Below are positions 26,662 through 35,930 of a stretch of DNA of 64,000 nucleotides, piece by piece. Source of the stretch: Comamonadaceae bacterium (lineage in GTDB: Bacteria > Pseudomonadota > Gammaproteobacteria > Burkholderiales > Burkholderiaceae_C); the NCBI GenBank assembly GCA_947476465.1, contig CANJQN010000016.1:1-64000 (forward strand), read 5' to 3'. Under the pieces are notes generated by a model. It was not told the origin of the DNA. It did not search any database and was given only the letters and a program-made list of their open reading frames with translations. The position numbers and the translations under genes were made by a program. The stretch's first letter is position 1, and the number at the start of each line of letters is the position of its first letter.

Positions 26662-27483
26662 ATGCCCCTTTCACAATCAGCACTGATGTCACCAGACCCG
26701 ACACTGGACCATCCGGGCACCGTCGCCGCCGGCGGCGACCTTCGCACACGCGAGGTGCCTGCCGTACGCCGCGCGATGGCCATCCTATGGCTGCTTGGCC
26801 GGCATTCGGCGGGCCTGTCGCTGTCGCGGATCGCGCGCGAACTCAATGTCCTGCCCAGCACCTGCCTGCACATCCTTCGCGAACTGGTAGCCACGCGTCT
26901 GCTCGCCGTCGATTCCGACACCAAGCTCTATCGCCTGGGCAGCGGCGTGCTGACGCTCGCACGCATGCTGTCGCAGCAGAACCAGTTCGTGCGATTTGCC
27001 CAGCCCGTGCTCGACCACCTCTCGCGCGAGTTCCATGTCGGCGCATCGGCCCAGCAGCGCGAGCGGGACGACGACATGGTCGTGGTTGCGGCGGCCTCGG
27101 TCGTCCCCGGTGACATGGTGTCCCCGGGTGCGCGCACGCCGCTTTTCACCAGCGCATCGGGGCGGCTCATGGCGGCCCTAAACGACTTTACCGAGGACGA
27201 ACTCCGGCGGCGCTTTGCGCGCGTGCGCTGGCAACAGCCGCCCGACGTGGAGACCTGGCTGAAGGAACTGCGCGCAGCACGGCGCAATGGCTATGCAGTC
27301 GACGAAGGCCACTTCCGCAAGGGCATCACCGCCATCGCGGCCCCCGTGTTCAATGCCGATGGCGTCGCCGAACGCGCAATCAGCATCACCACCGTCAGCG
27401 CGCAACTGGACGCCGCCATGCGCAAACGACTGGCCAAGCAAGTGCAGGCAGCAGCCGCGGAAGTCAGCAAGGCGCTGCGCTGA
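26662..27483 (+). CDS. IclR family transcriptional regulator
   Basis: 273 residues. N-terminal winged HTH (about 35-90: RRAMAILWLLGRH, then LSLSRIARELNVLPSTCLHILREL) and a C-terminal effector domain with PLFTSASGRLMAAL, GYAVDEGHFRKGITAIAAPVF and a terminal helix. IclR proteins usually sense an aromatic or aliphatic acid and control the neighbouring catabolic operon. It is embedded in the plus-strand operon (10 bases after the dehydrogenase, 10 bases before the hydratase), unlike the more common divergent arrangement, so its own level rises with the pathway. Confidence 0.93.
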   Translation: MPLSQSALMSPDPTLDHPGTVAAGGDLRTREVPAVRRAMAILWLLGRHSAGLSLSRIARELNVLPSTCLHILRELVATRLLAVDSDTKLYRLGSGVLTLARMLSQQNQFVRFAQPVLDHLSREFHVGASAQQRERDDDMVVVAAASVVPGDMVSPGARTPLFTSASGRLMAALNDFTEDELRRRFARVRWQQPPDVETWLKELRAARRNGYAVDEGHFRKGITAIAAPVFNADGVAERAISITTVSAQLDAAMRKRLAKQVQAAAAEVSKALR

Positions 27484-27493
27484 CCCAAAGAAC

Positions 27494-28240
27494 ATGACCA
27501 CAAGCACCACTGACACCCTGATCGTCTCGAACGCCGTCGAAGGCGTCCGCGTCCTGACCCTGAACCGGCCCGAGCGCCGCAACGCACTCGACACCGCGCT
27601 TGGCACCGCGCTTGTCCATGCGCTGCTCGACGCCGATCAGGACGAGTCTGTCGGCGCCGTGGTCATCGCCGCGAATGGCACGGTGTTCTGCGCCGGCGCG
27701 GATCTTTCCGAGTTCAAGGGTGAACGGGCGAACCCCGAAGCGGAGGCACGCCGCAGTGAGCTCTTCCTCGAGCTGCAGCTGGTCTTCGAGCAGATTCAGG
27801 TGCCAGTGGTCTGCGCGGTCGCGGGCGCCGCGGTCGGCGCGGGCGCATCGATTGCGATCGCTTCGGACCACACCATCATGGGTGAAGGCGCACGCCTGGC
27901 GTGGCCCGAGATTGTCCACGGCATGGTGCCCAGCCTGATGATCGGCCACCTGCAGCATCGCACCAACCGCAAGACGGCATTCGATCTGCTTGCGTTCGGC
28001 GAGCCACTCCCTGCACGTGATGCGCTGGCAATGGGGCTGGCCAGCCGCGTGGTTCCAGACAGCGAGGTTCTCGCAACCGCCACGCAGGCAGCGCAGACGC
28101 TTGCAAGCCGTCCGCGCGCAGCGATGCGGCGCACCAAGGAACTGTTCATCCGCCACGCAAGCCTGCCCCTGCCCGACGCGTTGCGTGCGGCACGCGCCGC
28201 GGCGCGCGAATGGCAGGCCGCAAGAGCCAAAGCGGACTGA
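27494..28240 (+). CDS. Enoyl-CoA hydratase/isomerase family protein, copy 1
   Basis: 248 residues from ATG 27494; the preceding part of the open frame overlaps the IclR gene in another frame. Crotonase motifs: LNRPERRNALDTAL, FCAGADLSEF (oxyanion-hole loop), AGAAVGAGASIAIASDH and WPEIVHGMVP. The Glu/Pro positions around the second site (ARLAWPEIVHG) keep one acidic residue. It would hydrate the enoyl-CoA made by the dehydrogenase pair. Part of the plus-strand operon. Confidence 0.9.
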   Translation: MTTSTTDTLIVSNAVEGVRVLTLNRPERRNALDTALGTALVHALLDADQDESVGAVVIAANGTVFCAGADLSEFKGERANPEAEARRSELFLELQLVFEQIQVPVVCAVAGAAVGAGASIAIASDHTIMGEGARLAWPEIVHGMVPSLMIGHLQHRTNRKTAFDLLAFGEPLPARDALAMGLASRVVPDSEVLATATQAAQTLASRPRAAMRRTKELFIRHASLPLPDALRAARAAAREWQAARAKAD

Positions 28241-28271
28241 CCTCAACGAGCCGACGAGAGAGAAGACATCC

Positions 28272-29129
28272 ATGACGACTGACACCGTGTTCCAGACCAT
28301 CACCTATGCGATCGATCGGGGGCGTGCACGCATCACGCTCAACCGGCCTGAGAAGCGCAACGCGCTGAGCGTGCAGATGCAGCAGGAGCTGGAACGCGCG
28401 CTGTGGCTCGCGGATGATGACAACCGCGTGCACTGCGTGGTGCTGAGCGGAAGCGGCCAGGACTTCTGCTCGGGATACGACCTCGGCCAGTACGAGTCGG
28501 TCGCACCAGCCGGCAGCGAACACCGCCGCGGACGCCGCTCGTTCGACGATGACACCTGGCGCCTCGAAGCCGCGCAGCGCAACCGTATGGCGCTCTTCGA
28601 CATGCACAAGCCGGTGATTGCGCAGGTGCATGGCCGCTGCCTGGCGGGCGGCACCGACGTCGCGCTGCTGTGCGACATCGTGATCTGCAGCGACGACGCC
28701 CGGTTCGGTTTTCCGCCGGCCCGCGCGCAAGGGTCGCTGCCGAACCAGATGTGGCTCTATCACATCGGCCCGCAATGGGCCAAGCGCCTACTGCTGACTG
28801 GCGATCTGCTGGCCGGGCCGGATGCCGCCGCCCTGGGGCTCGCGCTCAAGAGCGTGCCCGCCGACCAGCTTGCCGCAGAGGTCGATGCACTTGCCGACCG
28901 CCTGGCGATGATCGATACCGACCTGTTGACCTGCAACAAACGCATCGTCAACATGGGGCTCGAACTCATGGGAGCCCGCACGATGCAGCGGCTCGCTGCG
29001 GAGATGGATGCGCGCGGCCACCTGGCCAAGAGCCGCGAGCAGTTCCGCAAGAACGTGATGGAACATGGGCTGAAGGAAGCCGTCCGCATGCGCGATGGCC
29101 CCTTCGGCGACGATGTGGTTCGCCGCTAG
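28272..29129 (+). CDS. Enoyl-CoA hydratase/isomerase family protein, copy 2
   Basis: 285 residues from ATG 28272. LNRPEKRNALSVQM and DFCSGYDLGQYESV mark the crotonase fold; VHGRCLAGGTDVALLCDIVI is the second signature. The insert HRRGRRSFDDDTWRLEAAQ and a long C-terminal helical part (QRLAAEMDARGHLAKSREQF) are larger than in copy 1, resembling crotonase-like proteins that handle bulky acyl-CoAs. Its exact reaction (hydration, isomerisation, ring cleavage) is open. Confidence 0.88.
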   Translation: MTTDTVFQTITYAIDRGRARITLNRPEKRNALSVQMQQELERALWLADDDNRVHCVVLSGSGQDFCSGYDLGQYESVAPAGSEHRRGRRSFDDDTWRLEAAQRNRMALFDMHKPVIAQVHGRCLAGGTDVALLCDIVICSDDARFGFPPARAQGSLPNQMWLYHIGPQWAKRLLLTGDLLAGPDAAALGLALKSVPADQLAAEVDALADRLAMIDTDLLTCNKRIVNMGLELMGARTMQRLAAEMDARGHLAKSREQFRKNVMEHGLKEAVRMRDGPFGDDVVRR

Positions 29130-29156
29130 AGCGCATCCACAAATTCACTGTCGAAA

Positions 29157-31412
29157 ATGCGCGAACAGATTGCAGCAGCCAGCACGAATCAGCGACTTCC
29201 ACACCCCGAGCTCGTGAACCAAAGCACCCTTCACTCCCCAAGGCCGCGGGCCACCGCGAGCGAACTCGCACCCCTGTTCGCACCGAGGTCGATCGCCATC
29301 ATCGGCGCATCGGCAGACCCTGCGAAATTCAGCGGACGCTTCGTTCCCTACCTCAAGCGGCACGGATACCCCGGCACCATCTATCCGATCAATGCGCGCC
29401 GCGACGAAATTGCAGGCGTGCGCTGCTATCCCGATCTGGACTCGATTCCCGGCGAGGTGGATTGCGTGATCTATGCAGCTGCCGCGTCCGATGCGCCGAA
29501 GAACCTGCAGGCCTGCGCAGCTCGCAAGGTCAAGCTCATCGTCATGACGAGCGCAGGCTTCTCCGAGCGCGGCGACGAGGAGGGGCGACGCATGGAGGCT
29601 GCGCTCGTCGCGATCGCACGCGCGAGCGGCGCACGGCTCTTGGGCCCGAACTGCGTCGGTTTCCTCAACACGGTCGATGGTGTGCCTGCCGCGGCGGCGG
29701 CGGCATTCGAATGGGAGCCGCCGCTTCCGCTCGGTCGTATCGGCGTCGCTAGCCAGAGCGGCGGGCTTGCGATGGCCAGCATCATCATCGGCGGCTGGCA
29801 GGAGGGCATTGGGTTCAGTCACGTCATCAGCACGGGCAACGAGGCCGATCTCGATATCGCCGACGCCGGCCGCTTTCTCGTGGAAGACGATGGGACTGAT
29901 TCGATCTGCCTCACGATCGAAGCGGTGCGCGACGGTGAGGCTTTCGTGCGCCTGCTGGACGATGCGCTGCTTGCAAAAAAACCCGTCGTCATCCTGAAGA
30001 CAGGCCGCTCCGATCTCGGACAACAGATGGCGGCCTCGCACACAGGCGCGCTTGCAGGATCGCACGACGTTTTCACCGCCGTCGCGCAACGTCACGGCGC
30101 GATCCTGGTGGATGACATCGACCAGCTCTGGCAGGTTGCGCAGATGTTCGCCAAGCTGCGCGCATCCGGCAAGCTCCTGCCCAAGACGGGGCACTTCGCC
30201 GGCGAAGGCTGCTCGGCATGCTCGGTGTCTGGCGGCCACATCGGGCTGCTGGCCGACCTTGGCGCGCATGCCGGCTTGCGCTTTCCGCCTCTCGCGGAGA
30301 CGACGCAGGAGCAGTTGCGTCAGGCATTGGGCAAGACCGGCGCCATCCTCAACCCGGTGGACATGAGCGGCGGCAGCGTCTCCGACCACGGGACCTGGGC
30401 GCGCACGCTGGCACCGCTGCTGTCTGACGCGGCCGTCACTGTTGGCCTGCCCATCATGACGGCGGCCAAGAACTACGACACGGTGTCGAATGATCTTCGG
30501 CAGCTCGCGGCATCTCAGGACAAACCCATCATCGTGACGTGGCCCGGCGCAACCTTTGGTGGAGAGGGCAAGCCGCTGCTGCAGCGCAGTGCGATTCCGG
30601 TCTTCTGGACACCGGGTGCAACGGTGCGCGGCCTGCTCGCGCTGGATGTGTGGCAACGTGGGCATGCAGAGTCCGCACGGGTGAGTTCGAGCGCGAGAGC
30701 ACATGCGCCGAATTCGCTTGTCGTGTCAGCAGCAAACGCGGGCCGCAAATCGCTCACGGAACGCGAGAGCAAGCAGATCCTTCTCGACCTCGGTTTTCCT
30801 GTCACACGCGAGTCGCTTGCGCGCAGTGCGAGCGAGGCTGCGGAGATCGCGTCGCGCTTCGGCTTTCCCGTGGTGCTCAAGGGCGAACACCCGGACATCG
30901 CGCACAAGACTGAAGCAGGCATCGTGCGCCTTGGCTTGCGCAACGCGGATGAAGTCCGCAGCGCATTCGCAGAGATCATGGACGGCATGGCCACCGCCGC
31001 ACCCGGCGCACCTGCGAACGGCGTGCTGGTCGCGGAAATGGCGGCCTCGGGCATCGAATTCATGATGGGCGGACGGCGCGATCCGGTCTTCGGTCCGATG
31101 GTGATGTTCGGGCTGGGCGGCATCTTCGTCGAAGCGCTGAAGGATGCGCGGCTCGCGCCAGCAGACATCGACATGCCGCGCGCCCAGACGCTTGTGCAAA
31201 GCATCCGCGGCGCCGCGCTGCTGCAGGGCCCGCGCGGGCGCGCACCGGCCGACATGGCGCAGCTCGCGGGGCTGCTCTGCCGCCTGGGCGAGTTCGCTCT
31301 TGCCAACGCAGCCTATGTGTCAGACATCGACATCAATCCGATCGTGCTTCTGAACCGTCCCGGCGCAAACCTCTGCGTGCTGGACGCACTGATCATCCTC
31401 GAGCCCCGATAA
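29157..31412 (+). CDS. NDP-forming acyl-CoA synthetase (acetate--CoA ligase family protein)
   Basis: 751 residues. Order: CoA-binding domain (about 38-135, LFAPRSIAIIGASADPAKFS), succinyl-CoA-synthetase-like domain (LLGPNCVGFLN, IGVASQSGGLAMA, TGNEADLDIAD), the phosphohistidine loop AASHTGALAG with His295, second ligase domain (GEGCSACSVSGG), then a C-terminal ATP-grasp domain (TERESKQILLDLGFPV, FPVVLKGEHPDIAHKTEAG and MVMFGLGGIFVEALKDA). Single-chain fusion of the alpha- and beta-type parts. It activates a carboxylic acid to its CoA ester with ATP giving ADP, an alternative to the CaiB transferase encoded upstream. Confidence 0.92.
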   Translation: MREQIAAASTNQRLPHPELVNQSTLHSPRPRATASELAPLFAPRSIAIIGASADPAKFSGRFVPYLKRHGYPGTIYPINARRDEIAGVRCYPDLDSIPGEVDCVIYAAAASDAPKNLQACAARKVKLIVMTSAGFSERGDEEGRRMEAALVAIARASGARLLGPNCVGFLNTVDGVPAAAAAAFEWEPPLPLGRIGVASQSGGLAMASIIIGGWQEGIGFSHVISTGNEADLDIADAGRFLVEDDGTDSICLTIEAVRDGEAFVRLLDDALLAKKPVVILKTGRSDLGQQMAASHTGALAGSHDVFTAVAQRHGAILVDDIDQLWQVAQMFAKLRASGKLLPKTGHFAGEGCSACSVSGGHIGLLADLGAHAGLRFPPLAETTQEQLRQALGKTGAILNPVDMSGGSVSDHGTWARTLAPLLSDAAVTVGLPIMTAAKNYDTVSNDLRQLAASQDKPIIVTWPGATFGGEGKPLLQRSAIPVFWTPGATVRGLLALDVWQRGHAESARVSSSARAHAPNSLVVSAANAGRKSLTERESKQILLDLGFPVTRESLARSASEAAEIASRFGFPVVLKGEHPDIAHKTEAGIVRLGLRNADEVRSAFAEIMDGMATAAPGAPANGVLVAEMAASGIEFMMGGRRDPVFGPMVMFGLGGIFVEALKDARLAPADIDMPRAQTLVQSIRGAALLQGPRGRAPADMAQLAGLLCRLGEFALANAAYVSDIDINPIVLLNRPGANLCVLDALIILEPR

Positions 31413-31421
31413 GGAGCGACC

Positions 31422-32777
31422 ATGGCCACGCACTACCTCGACACGATCGCGGAATTCGCCGCAGGGCTCAGATTCGAAGACCTGCCCGAGGAAGTCGTGG
31501 CACGCGCCGAGTGGCTGCTGCTGGACGGCATCGGCGTCACGGTGGCAGGCGCCCAAGAGCCGCGCGTGCGCAATGCCGCATCGATGCTGCGCCGCCGCGG
31601 CTCGCAGGGCCGCAGCCTGTTTGCCACCGATGGCTATCGTGGCGACGCAGCGGACGCAGCGCTTGTCAACGCCACCGCCATGTGCGCTCATGTGCTCGAC
31701 GAAGGCCACAAGTACGCCCGTGGCCATGTGGGTTGCTATGTGATCCCGGCAGTGACTGCGGTGGCCGAGGAGCGCGAGGTGGGTGGGCGCGAGTTGCTGA
31801 CCGCGGTCGTGGCTTCTTATGAGATCGCGGCACGCATGGGCATGGCCTGCAGGGTGCGCGAGAGCATGCACCCGAGCGGCACTTGGGGCACGCTCGGCGC
31901 AGCCGCAGTCGTTGCACGGCTCATGCGGTTCACGCCGGATGCGATCCGGGCAACCATGAATGTCGCAGCGCCTCTGACGATCGCAGCATCCTGGCAAGCC
32001 GCGACGCAAGGAGCCACCGTGCGGGATCTCTACTCGGGCGTGGGCGGTGCCAACGCGGTGTTGGCTGCACGCTGGGTGGAAGCGGGATTCACTGGCAGCG
32101 ACGACGACGTCTCGCACGTATTCGGCCACATCAGCGCCGAGCGCTTCGACAAGGAAGCCGCCACCAGCGGGCTGGGCCAGCGCTGGGAAGTGCTGCGTAA
32201 CTACTTCAAGGTGCATGCCTGCTGCCGCAACTTCCAGAGTGGAATCGACGCGGCCCTGCGGCTGCGCGAAGAGCACAATGTTCAGGCGTCCGACATCGCG
32301 TCGATCACAGCGGAGACTTTCGCAGTCCCTGCGCGAGACAACGCTGAGAAGCGGCCGGTCAATGTGCTGGCGGCGAAGGAATCGTTCCCGGTGAGTCTTG
32401 CACTCACGCTGGTCAACGGCCGTTGCGACCAGTCCGTTTTCACCGAGTCGTATGTCGCCGACCCGGAGGTGGCGCGGCTCTCGGCATCGTGCGATGTGCG
32501 GTGCGATCCAGAGCTCGACAAGCTCGCGCCCGAGAAGCGACCGTCGCGCATCACATTGAACATGCGCGACGGCCGCAAGCTCGTCGCGCTCGATCTGGTC
32601 GCGTTTGGCGATCCCTCGCGCCCGCTCTCGCCAGACGACCTCGAAGCGAAGTTCGATCAGCTCGTCGGATCCCGCCTGGGCGCAGCACGCGCCGACGAGA
32701 TCAGGAAAGCAGTTCGTGCATTCAGAGAAGACGGGCAGCCAGCCCGTGCGACAGCGCTCATGCAGCCAGCAGCCTGA
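31422..32777 (+). CDS. MmgE/PrpD family protein
   Basis: 451 residues, the family size. Motifs: LLLDGIGVTVAGA, AMCAHVLDEGHKYARGHVGC (the active-site region, with HxxD/E-like residues), HPSGTWGTLGAAAVVARLM and YFKVHACCRNFQSGIDAAL. Family members include 2-methylcitrate dehydratase (PrpD), immunoresponsive cis-aconitate decarboxylase and iminodisuccinate epimerase. It probably acts as a dehydratase or decarboxylase on a hydroxy polycarboxylate. It follows the synthetase by 9 bases in the same operon. Confidence 0.92.
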   Translation: MATHYLDTIAEFAAGLRFEDLPEEVVARAEWLLLDGIGVTVAGAQEPRVRNAASMLRRRGSQGRSLFATDGYRGDAADAALVNATAMCAHVLDEGHKYARGHVGCYVIPAVTAVAEEREVGGRELLTAVVASYEIAARMGMACRVRESMHPSGTWGTLGAAAVVARLMRFTPDAIRATMNVAAPLTIAASWQAATQGATVRDLYSGVGGANAVLAARWVEAGFTGSDDDVSHVFGHISAERFDKEAATSGLGQRWEVLRNYFKVHACCRNFQSGIDAALRLREEHNVQASDIASITAETFAVPARDNAEKRPVNVLAAKESFPVSLALTLVNGRCDQSVFTESYVADPEVARLSASCDVRCDPELDKLAPEKRPSRITLNMRDGRKLVALDLVAFGDPSRPLSPDDLEAKFDQLVGSRLGAARADEIRKAVRAFREDGQPARATALMQPAA

Positions 32778-32827
32778 GCGCCTGGTTCATCCCACAACCG
32801 TCACCAAAGACACAGAGAGAGACAAGC

Positions 32828-33799
32828 ATGAAACTACTTCGAATCGCAGGCGCAGCGGCGCTCGGTGCCGTGATGTCCTTGATCGGCGCTGGCGCGGCCG
32901 CGCAGAGTGCGAACTTCCCGGACAGGCCCGTCAAGATCATCGTGGGCTTCCCGGCAGGCTCCGGCAACGACCTGATCGCACGCGCGGTTGGCAACAGGTT
33001 GAGCGAGCTCTGGAAGCAGCCGGTGATCGTGGAGAACAAGGTCGGTGCGAGCGGGCAGATCGGCGCGGAAAGCGTTGCGCGTGCGGCACCCGATGGCTAC
33101 ACGCTGCTGCTGACCGGAAGCTCGCATCTGATTCAGGCTGCGGTCGCGCGCAAGGGCCCTTACAAGGCCGTCGATGATTTCACGCCGGTCTCGCTCGTGG
33201 GCACCGGGCCGCTGATTCTCGAAGTCAACAACACAGGCGCGAAGACGCTGCCGGAATTCATCGCGCAGGCGAAGAAGGACACCCTGACCTACGGCTCCGC
33301 AGGCACCGGCACCAGCCCGCACGTCGCAGGCGAGCTGTTCGCGCGTGCTGCAGGCGTGAAGATGACCCATGTGCCCTACAAAGGCAGCGCGCCAGCACAG
33401 ACCGATCTGATCGGCGGCCAGGTGCATGCGGTGTTCCAGGTGACCCAGGTCGCCCTGCCCCATATCCGCTCGGGACAGGTCCGCGCACTTGCCGTCACCG
33501 GCAAAACCCGCCTGGCCGATTTGCCCAACGTTCCGACCATGGCGGAAGTCGGCCTGCCACAGGCGAGCCTGGAAATCTGGTGGGGATTTCTTGCGCCGGC
33601 CGGTGTTCAACCCGGCGTGCTGCGGGAGCTCAACGACAGCGTTCGCCAGGCGGTTGCCACACCCGAAGTGCAGCAGCGGCTTGCCAGAGCGGGCCTCATG
33701 CCGGGCAGCTCGACCTCGCAGGCCTTCGGAAACATCATGAAGTCGGACTACGACACCTTCGTGAAGCTGGTGGAGGCTGCCGACATCAAGGCGGAGTGA
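32828..33799 (+). CDS. Bug/TctC family solute-binding protein, copy 3
   Basis: 323 residues from ATG 32828. Signal peptide LLRIAGAAALGAVMSLIGAGAAAQ. Motifs NFPDRPVKIIVGFPAGSGND, GAESVARAAPDGYTLLLTG and NVPTMAEVGLPQ. The usual PYPPGG loop is changed to GFPAGSGND, as in a separate Bug subgroup. It is the last gene of the plus-strand operon, giving that operon its own periplasmic binding protein. Confidence 0.93.
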   Translation: MKLLRIAGAAALGAVMSLIGAGAAAQSANFPDRPVKIIVGFPAGSGNDLIARAVGNRLSELWKQPVIVENKVGASGQIGAESVARAAPDGYTLLLTGSSHLIQAAVARKGPYKAVDDFTPVSLVGTGPLILEVNNTGAKTLPEFIAQAKKDTLTYGSAGTGTSPHVAGELFARAAGVKMTHVPYKGSAPAQTDLIGGQVHAVFQVTQVALPHIRSGQVRALAVTGKTRLADLPNVPTMAEVGLPQASLEIWWGFLAPAGVQPGVLRELNDSVRQAVATPEVQQRLARAGLMPGSSTSQAFGNIMKSDYDTFVKLVEAADIKAE

Positions 33800-34221
33800 G
33801 TTTCATCGCGGTGCAGGCGCCTGCACACGCCGGGCGACTCCACCGCGCGCGCTCACATGGGCCGCAGTGGCGCGGTGGCGATTCTCTCGCGTCTACACCC
33901 GCGTGAGTTCACGACCCGCTGCTCCCGGTTTCGCCTGCAATGCAGGCCCGACAGCGGCCGAATAGTTGTTGACGAACACCGAGCTCACGAACACGAACTC
34001 GCCTGTCACTCTGGGGCCACCACGCGACGTGGCACGACGAACATTCAGAGCAGACGAATGAGGTGGTCCTAGTGGAGGTCCCCGGAACAATCAAGTTGAG
34101 GTGAATTCGTGCAACAGGCACGTAGTGACGCGTCGCCGTCTCGACGGCCGCCTTCTGGGAGCACTATGTTGCGGTCTTGCATGTCGCGCCATGGGGCTAC
34201 GGCGAATGAGACAATCGCCCC
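33800..34221. other. Intergenic stretch without a convincing gene
   Basis: About 420 bases between the third Bug gene and ttcA. Short frames exist on both strands, but none has a recognisable domain, ribosome-binding site or codon pattern like its neighbours. No tRNA, terminator hairpin with T-run or repeat was seen. It probably contains the ttcA promoter and the right border of the inserted catabolic block. Confidence 0.6.
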
Positions 34222-35145
34222 ATGAGCGCAGTCTGGATCGAGCCGCACCCCACCCCCGCCCCCCGAGACCTGAAAATCGAGCGCGAGACGCACAAGCTCG
34301 AAAAGCGGCTGTGCCGCCTGATGGGCCAGGCCATTGTCGAGTTCAACATGATCGAGGAAGGCGACAAGGTCATGGTGTGCCTGTCCGGCGGCAAGGACAG
34401 CTATGGCTTGCTGGACATCCTGCTCAAGATGCAGCAGCGCGCGCCGGTCAATTTCGAGATCGTCGCCGTCAACCTCGACCAGAAGCAGCCCGGCTTTCCC
34501 GAGCATGTACTGCCCGAATACCTCACGGCCCTGGGCATTGCCTTCCACATCGAGAACCAGGACACGTACTCGATCGTCAAGGACAAGATCCCCGAGGGCA
34601 AGACGATGTGCAGCCTGTGCTCGCGGCTGCGGCGCGGCATTCTGTACCGCGTCGCTGATGAACTCGGCGCCACCAAGATCGCCTTGGGTCACCACCGCGA
34701 CGACATTCTGCAGACCCTGTTTCTCAATATGTTCTTCGGCGGCAAGCTCAAGAGCATGCCACCCAAGCTGGTCAGCGACGACGGCAAGCACATCGTGATC
34801 CGCCCGCTGGCCTACGTGGCCGAAAAGGACCTGATCCGCTGGGCCGCGCACCGCCAGTTCCCCCTCATTCCCTGCACCTTGTGCGGCAGCCAGGAGAACC
34901 TGCAGCGCAAGCAGATCGCCGCCATGCTTCAGGAGTGGGACAAGAAGCACCCGGGCCGGCTGGAGAACATGTTCAACGCCTTACAAAATGTCGTGCCCTC
35001 ACACCTGGCCGACGGAACGCTGCATGACTTTCGCGGTCTGACCGCCACGGGCGTGGCCAGCGAAGACGGCGACAAGGCCTTCGACACTGAATCATTCGAG
35101 GCGTCGCCGGCGTCGCTGCCAGGCCTGCAGGTCGTTCGCGTCTGA
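34222..35145 (+). CDS. ttcA: tRNA 2-thiocytidine(32) synthetase TtcA
   Basis: 307 residues. PP-loop ATP motif [13 protein letters not shown], then the two CxxC pairs CSLCSR and CTLCGS that bind the Fe-S cluster, and the conserved [18 protein letters not shown]. TtcA thiolates cytidine 32 of some tRNAs. Size and order match the family; the C-terminal tail after DFRGL is low-complexity. It follows the long intergenic region and marks resumption of the core genome. Confidence 0.97.
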   Translation: MSAVWIEPHPTPAPRDLKIERETHKLEKRLCRLMGQAIVEFNMIEEGDKVMVCLSGGKDSYGLLDILLKMQQRAPVNFEIVAVNLDQKQPGFPEHVLPEYLTALGIAFHIENQDTYSIVKDKIPEGKTMCSLCSRLRRGILYRVADELGATKIALGHHRDDILQTLFLNMFFGGKLKSMPPKLVSDDGKHIVIRPLAYVAEKDLIRWAAHRQFPLIPCTLCGSQENLQRKQIAAMLQEWDKKHPGRLENMFNALQNVVPSHLADGTLHDFRGLTATGVASEDGDKAFDTESFEASPASLPGLQVVRV

Positions 35146-35204
35146 CCGCTTCAGGCCGCTCCCCACCGGGGCGGCCGCACGACGCCATTGGAGCCCGCTC
35201 GCAT

Positions 35205-35864
35205 ATGTCGCTGCTTTCGTCGCCGCTGATGTCGTCTTCCCGCCTTCGCCGCGCCGCCTTCTTGCTGGTCGCCGCATCGGCCCTGCTGACCGGTTGTGCC
35301 ACCAGCTACAAGCTCGACAACGCGGTTCAATCGTTCTCGGCACTGCCAGCGCTGCCCGCCAACCCCAGCTACCGCTTCGAGCGCCTGCCATCGCAGACCG
35401 CGCAGCCGGCGGCGCAGTCTCAACTGGAAGCCCTGGCCGATGCGGCCCTGTTCGAAGCGGGGCTGCGCCGCGACGACGCGGCCCCGCGCTATGCGGTGCA
35501 GGTGTCGGCGCGCGCCAGCCGTGTGCTGTCGCCCTGGGCCGACCCCTGGTGGGGCGGCCCGGCGGCTTTCGGCTGGAACCTGGGCTTGGGCGTCGGCGTG
35601 GGCCGCCATGGCGGCGTGGGCATGAGCCTGGGCTATCCCTTGTATCCGCCCGCGCCGCCCTGGTGGCACCGCGAGGTGAACGTGCTGGTGCGCGAGGTCG
35701 CGAGCAACCAGGTCGTGTTCGAGAGCCGCGCCATGAACGAAGGGCCCTGGAACGACAGCAACACCGTGCTGGCGGCGATGTTCAAGGCCGCGATGAGCGG
35801 TTTCCCGAATCCGCCGCAGGGAATGCGGCAGGTCAACCTGCAGGTCGGCGGTGACAAGCGCTGA
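35205..35864 (+). CDS. DUF4136-type lipoprotein
   Basis: 219 residues from ATG 35205 (ATG 35229 also possible). Signal peptide RRAAFLLVAASALLTGCATS with lipobox LTGC. The mature part has YKLDNAVQSFSALPALP and the Gly/Trp-rich WADPWWGGPAAFGWNLGLGVGVG, ending with a conserved VLREVASNQVVFESRA-like segment. Such proteins are outer-membrane lipoproteins of unknown function. Located between ttcA and a histidine phosphatase with short gaps. Confidence 0.75.
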   Translation: MSLLSSPLMSSSRLRRAAFLLVAASALLTGCATSYKLDNAVQSFSALPALPANPSYRFERLPSQTAQPAAQSQLEALADAALFEAGLRRDDAAPRYAVQVSARASRVLSPWADPWWGGPAAFGWNLGLGVGVGRHGGVGMSLGYPLYPPAPPWWHREVNVLVREVASNQVVFESRAMNEGPWNDSNTVLAAMFKAAMSGFPNPPQGMRQVNLQVGGDKR

Positions 35865-35930
35865 ACGCCTGCTCGGCTGTGCTTGCCGGCGGATGGGCAG
35901 CACCCGTGCCACTGCCTAGAATCAACGGAT

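Noticed and set aside
33857..34121. Short frames in the ttcA upstream region
   Set aside because: No ribosome-binding site, domain or codon bias; both strands are equally open.
14098..34140. Possible inverted boundary repeats of the catabolic block (GACGGCGACGC at 14098-14108 and its reverse complement at 34130-34140)
   Set aside because: Only 11 bp of GC-rich sequence with weak extension, likely by chance in this genome.
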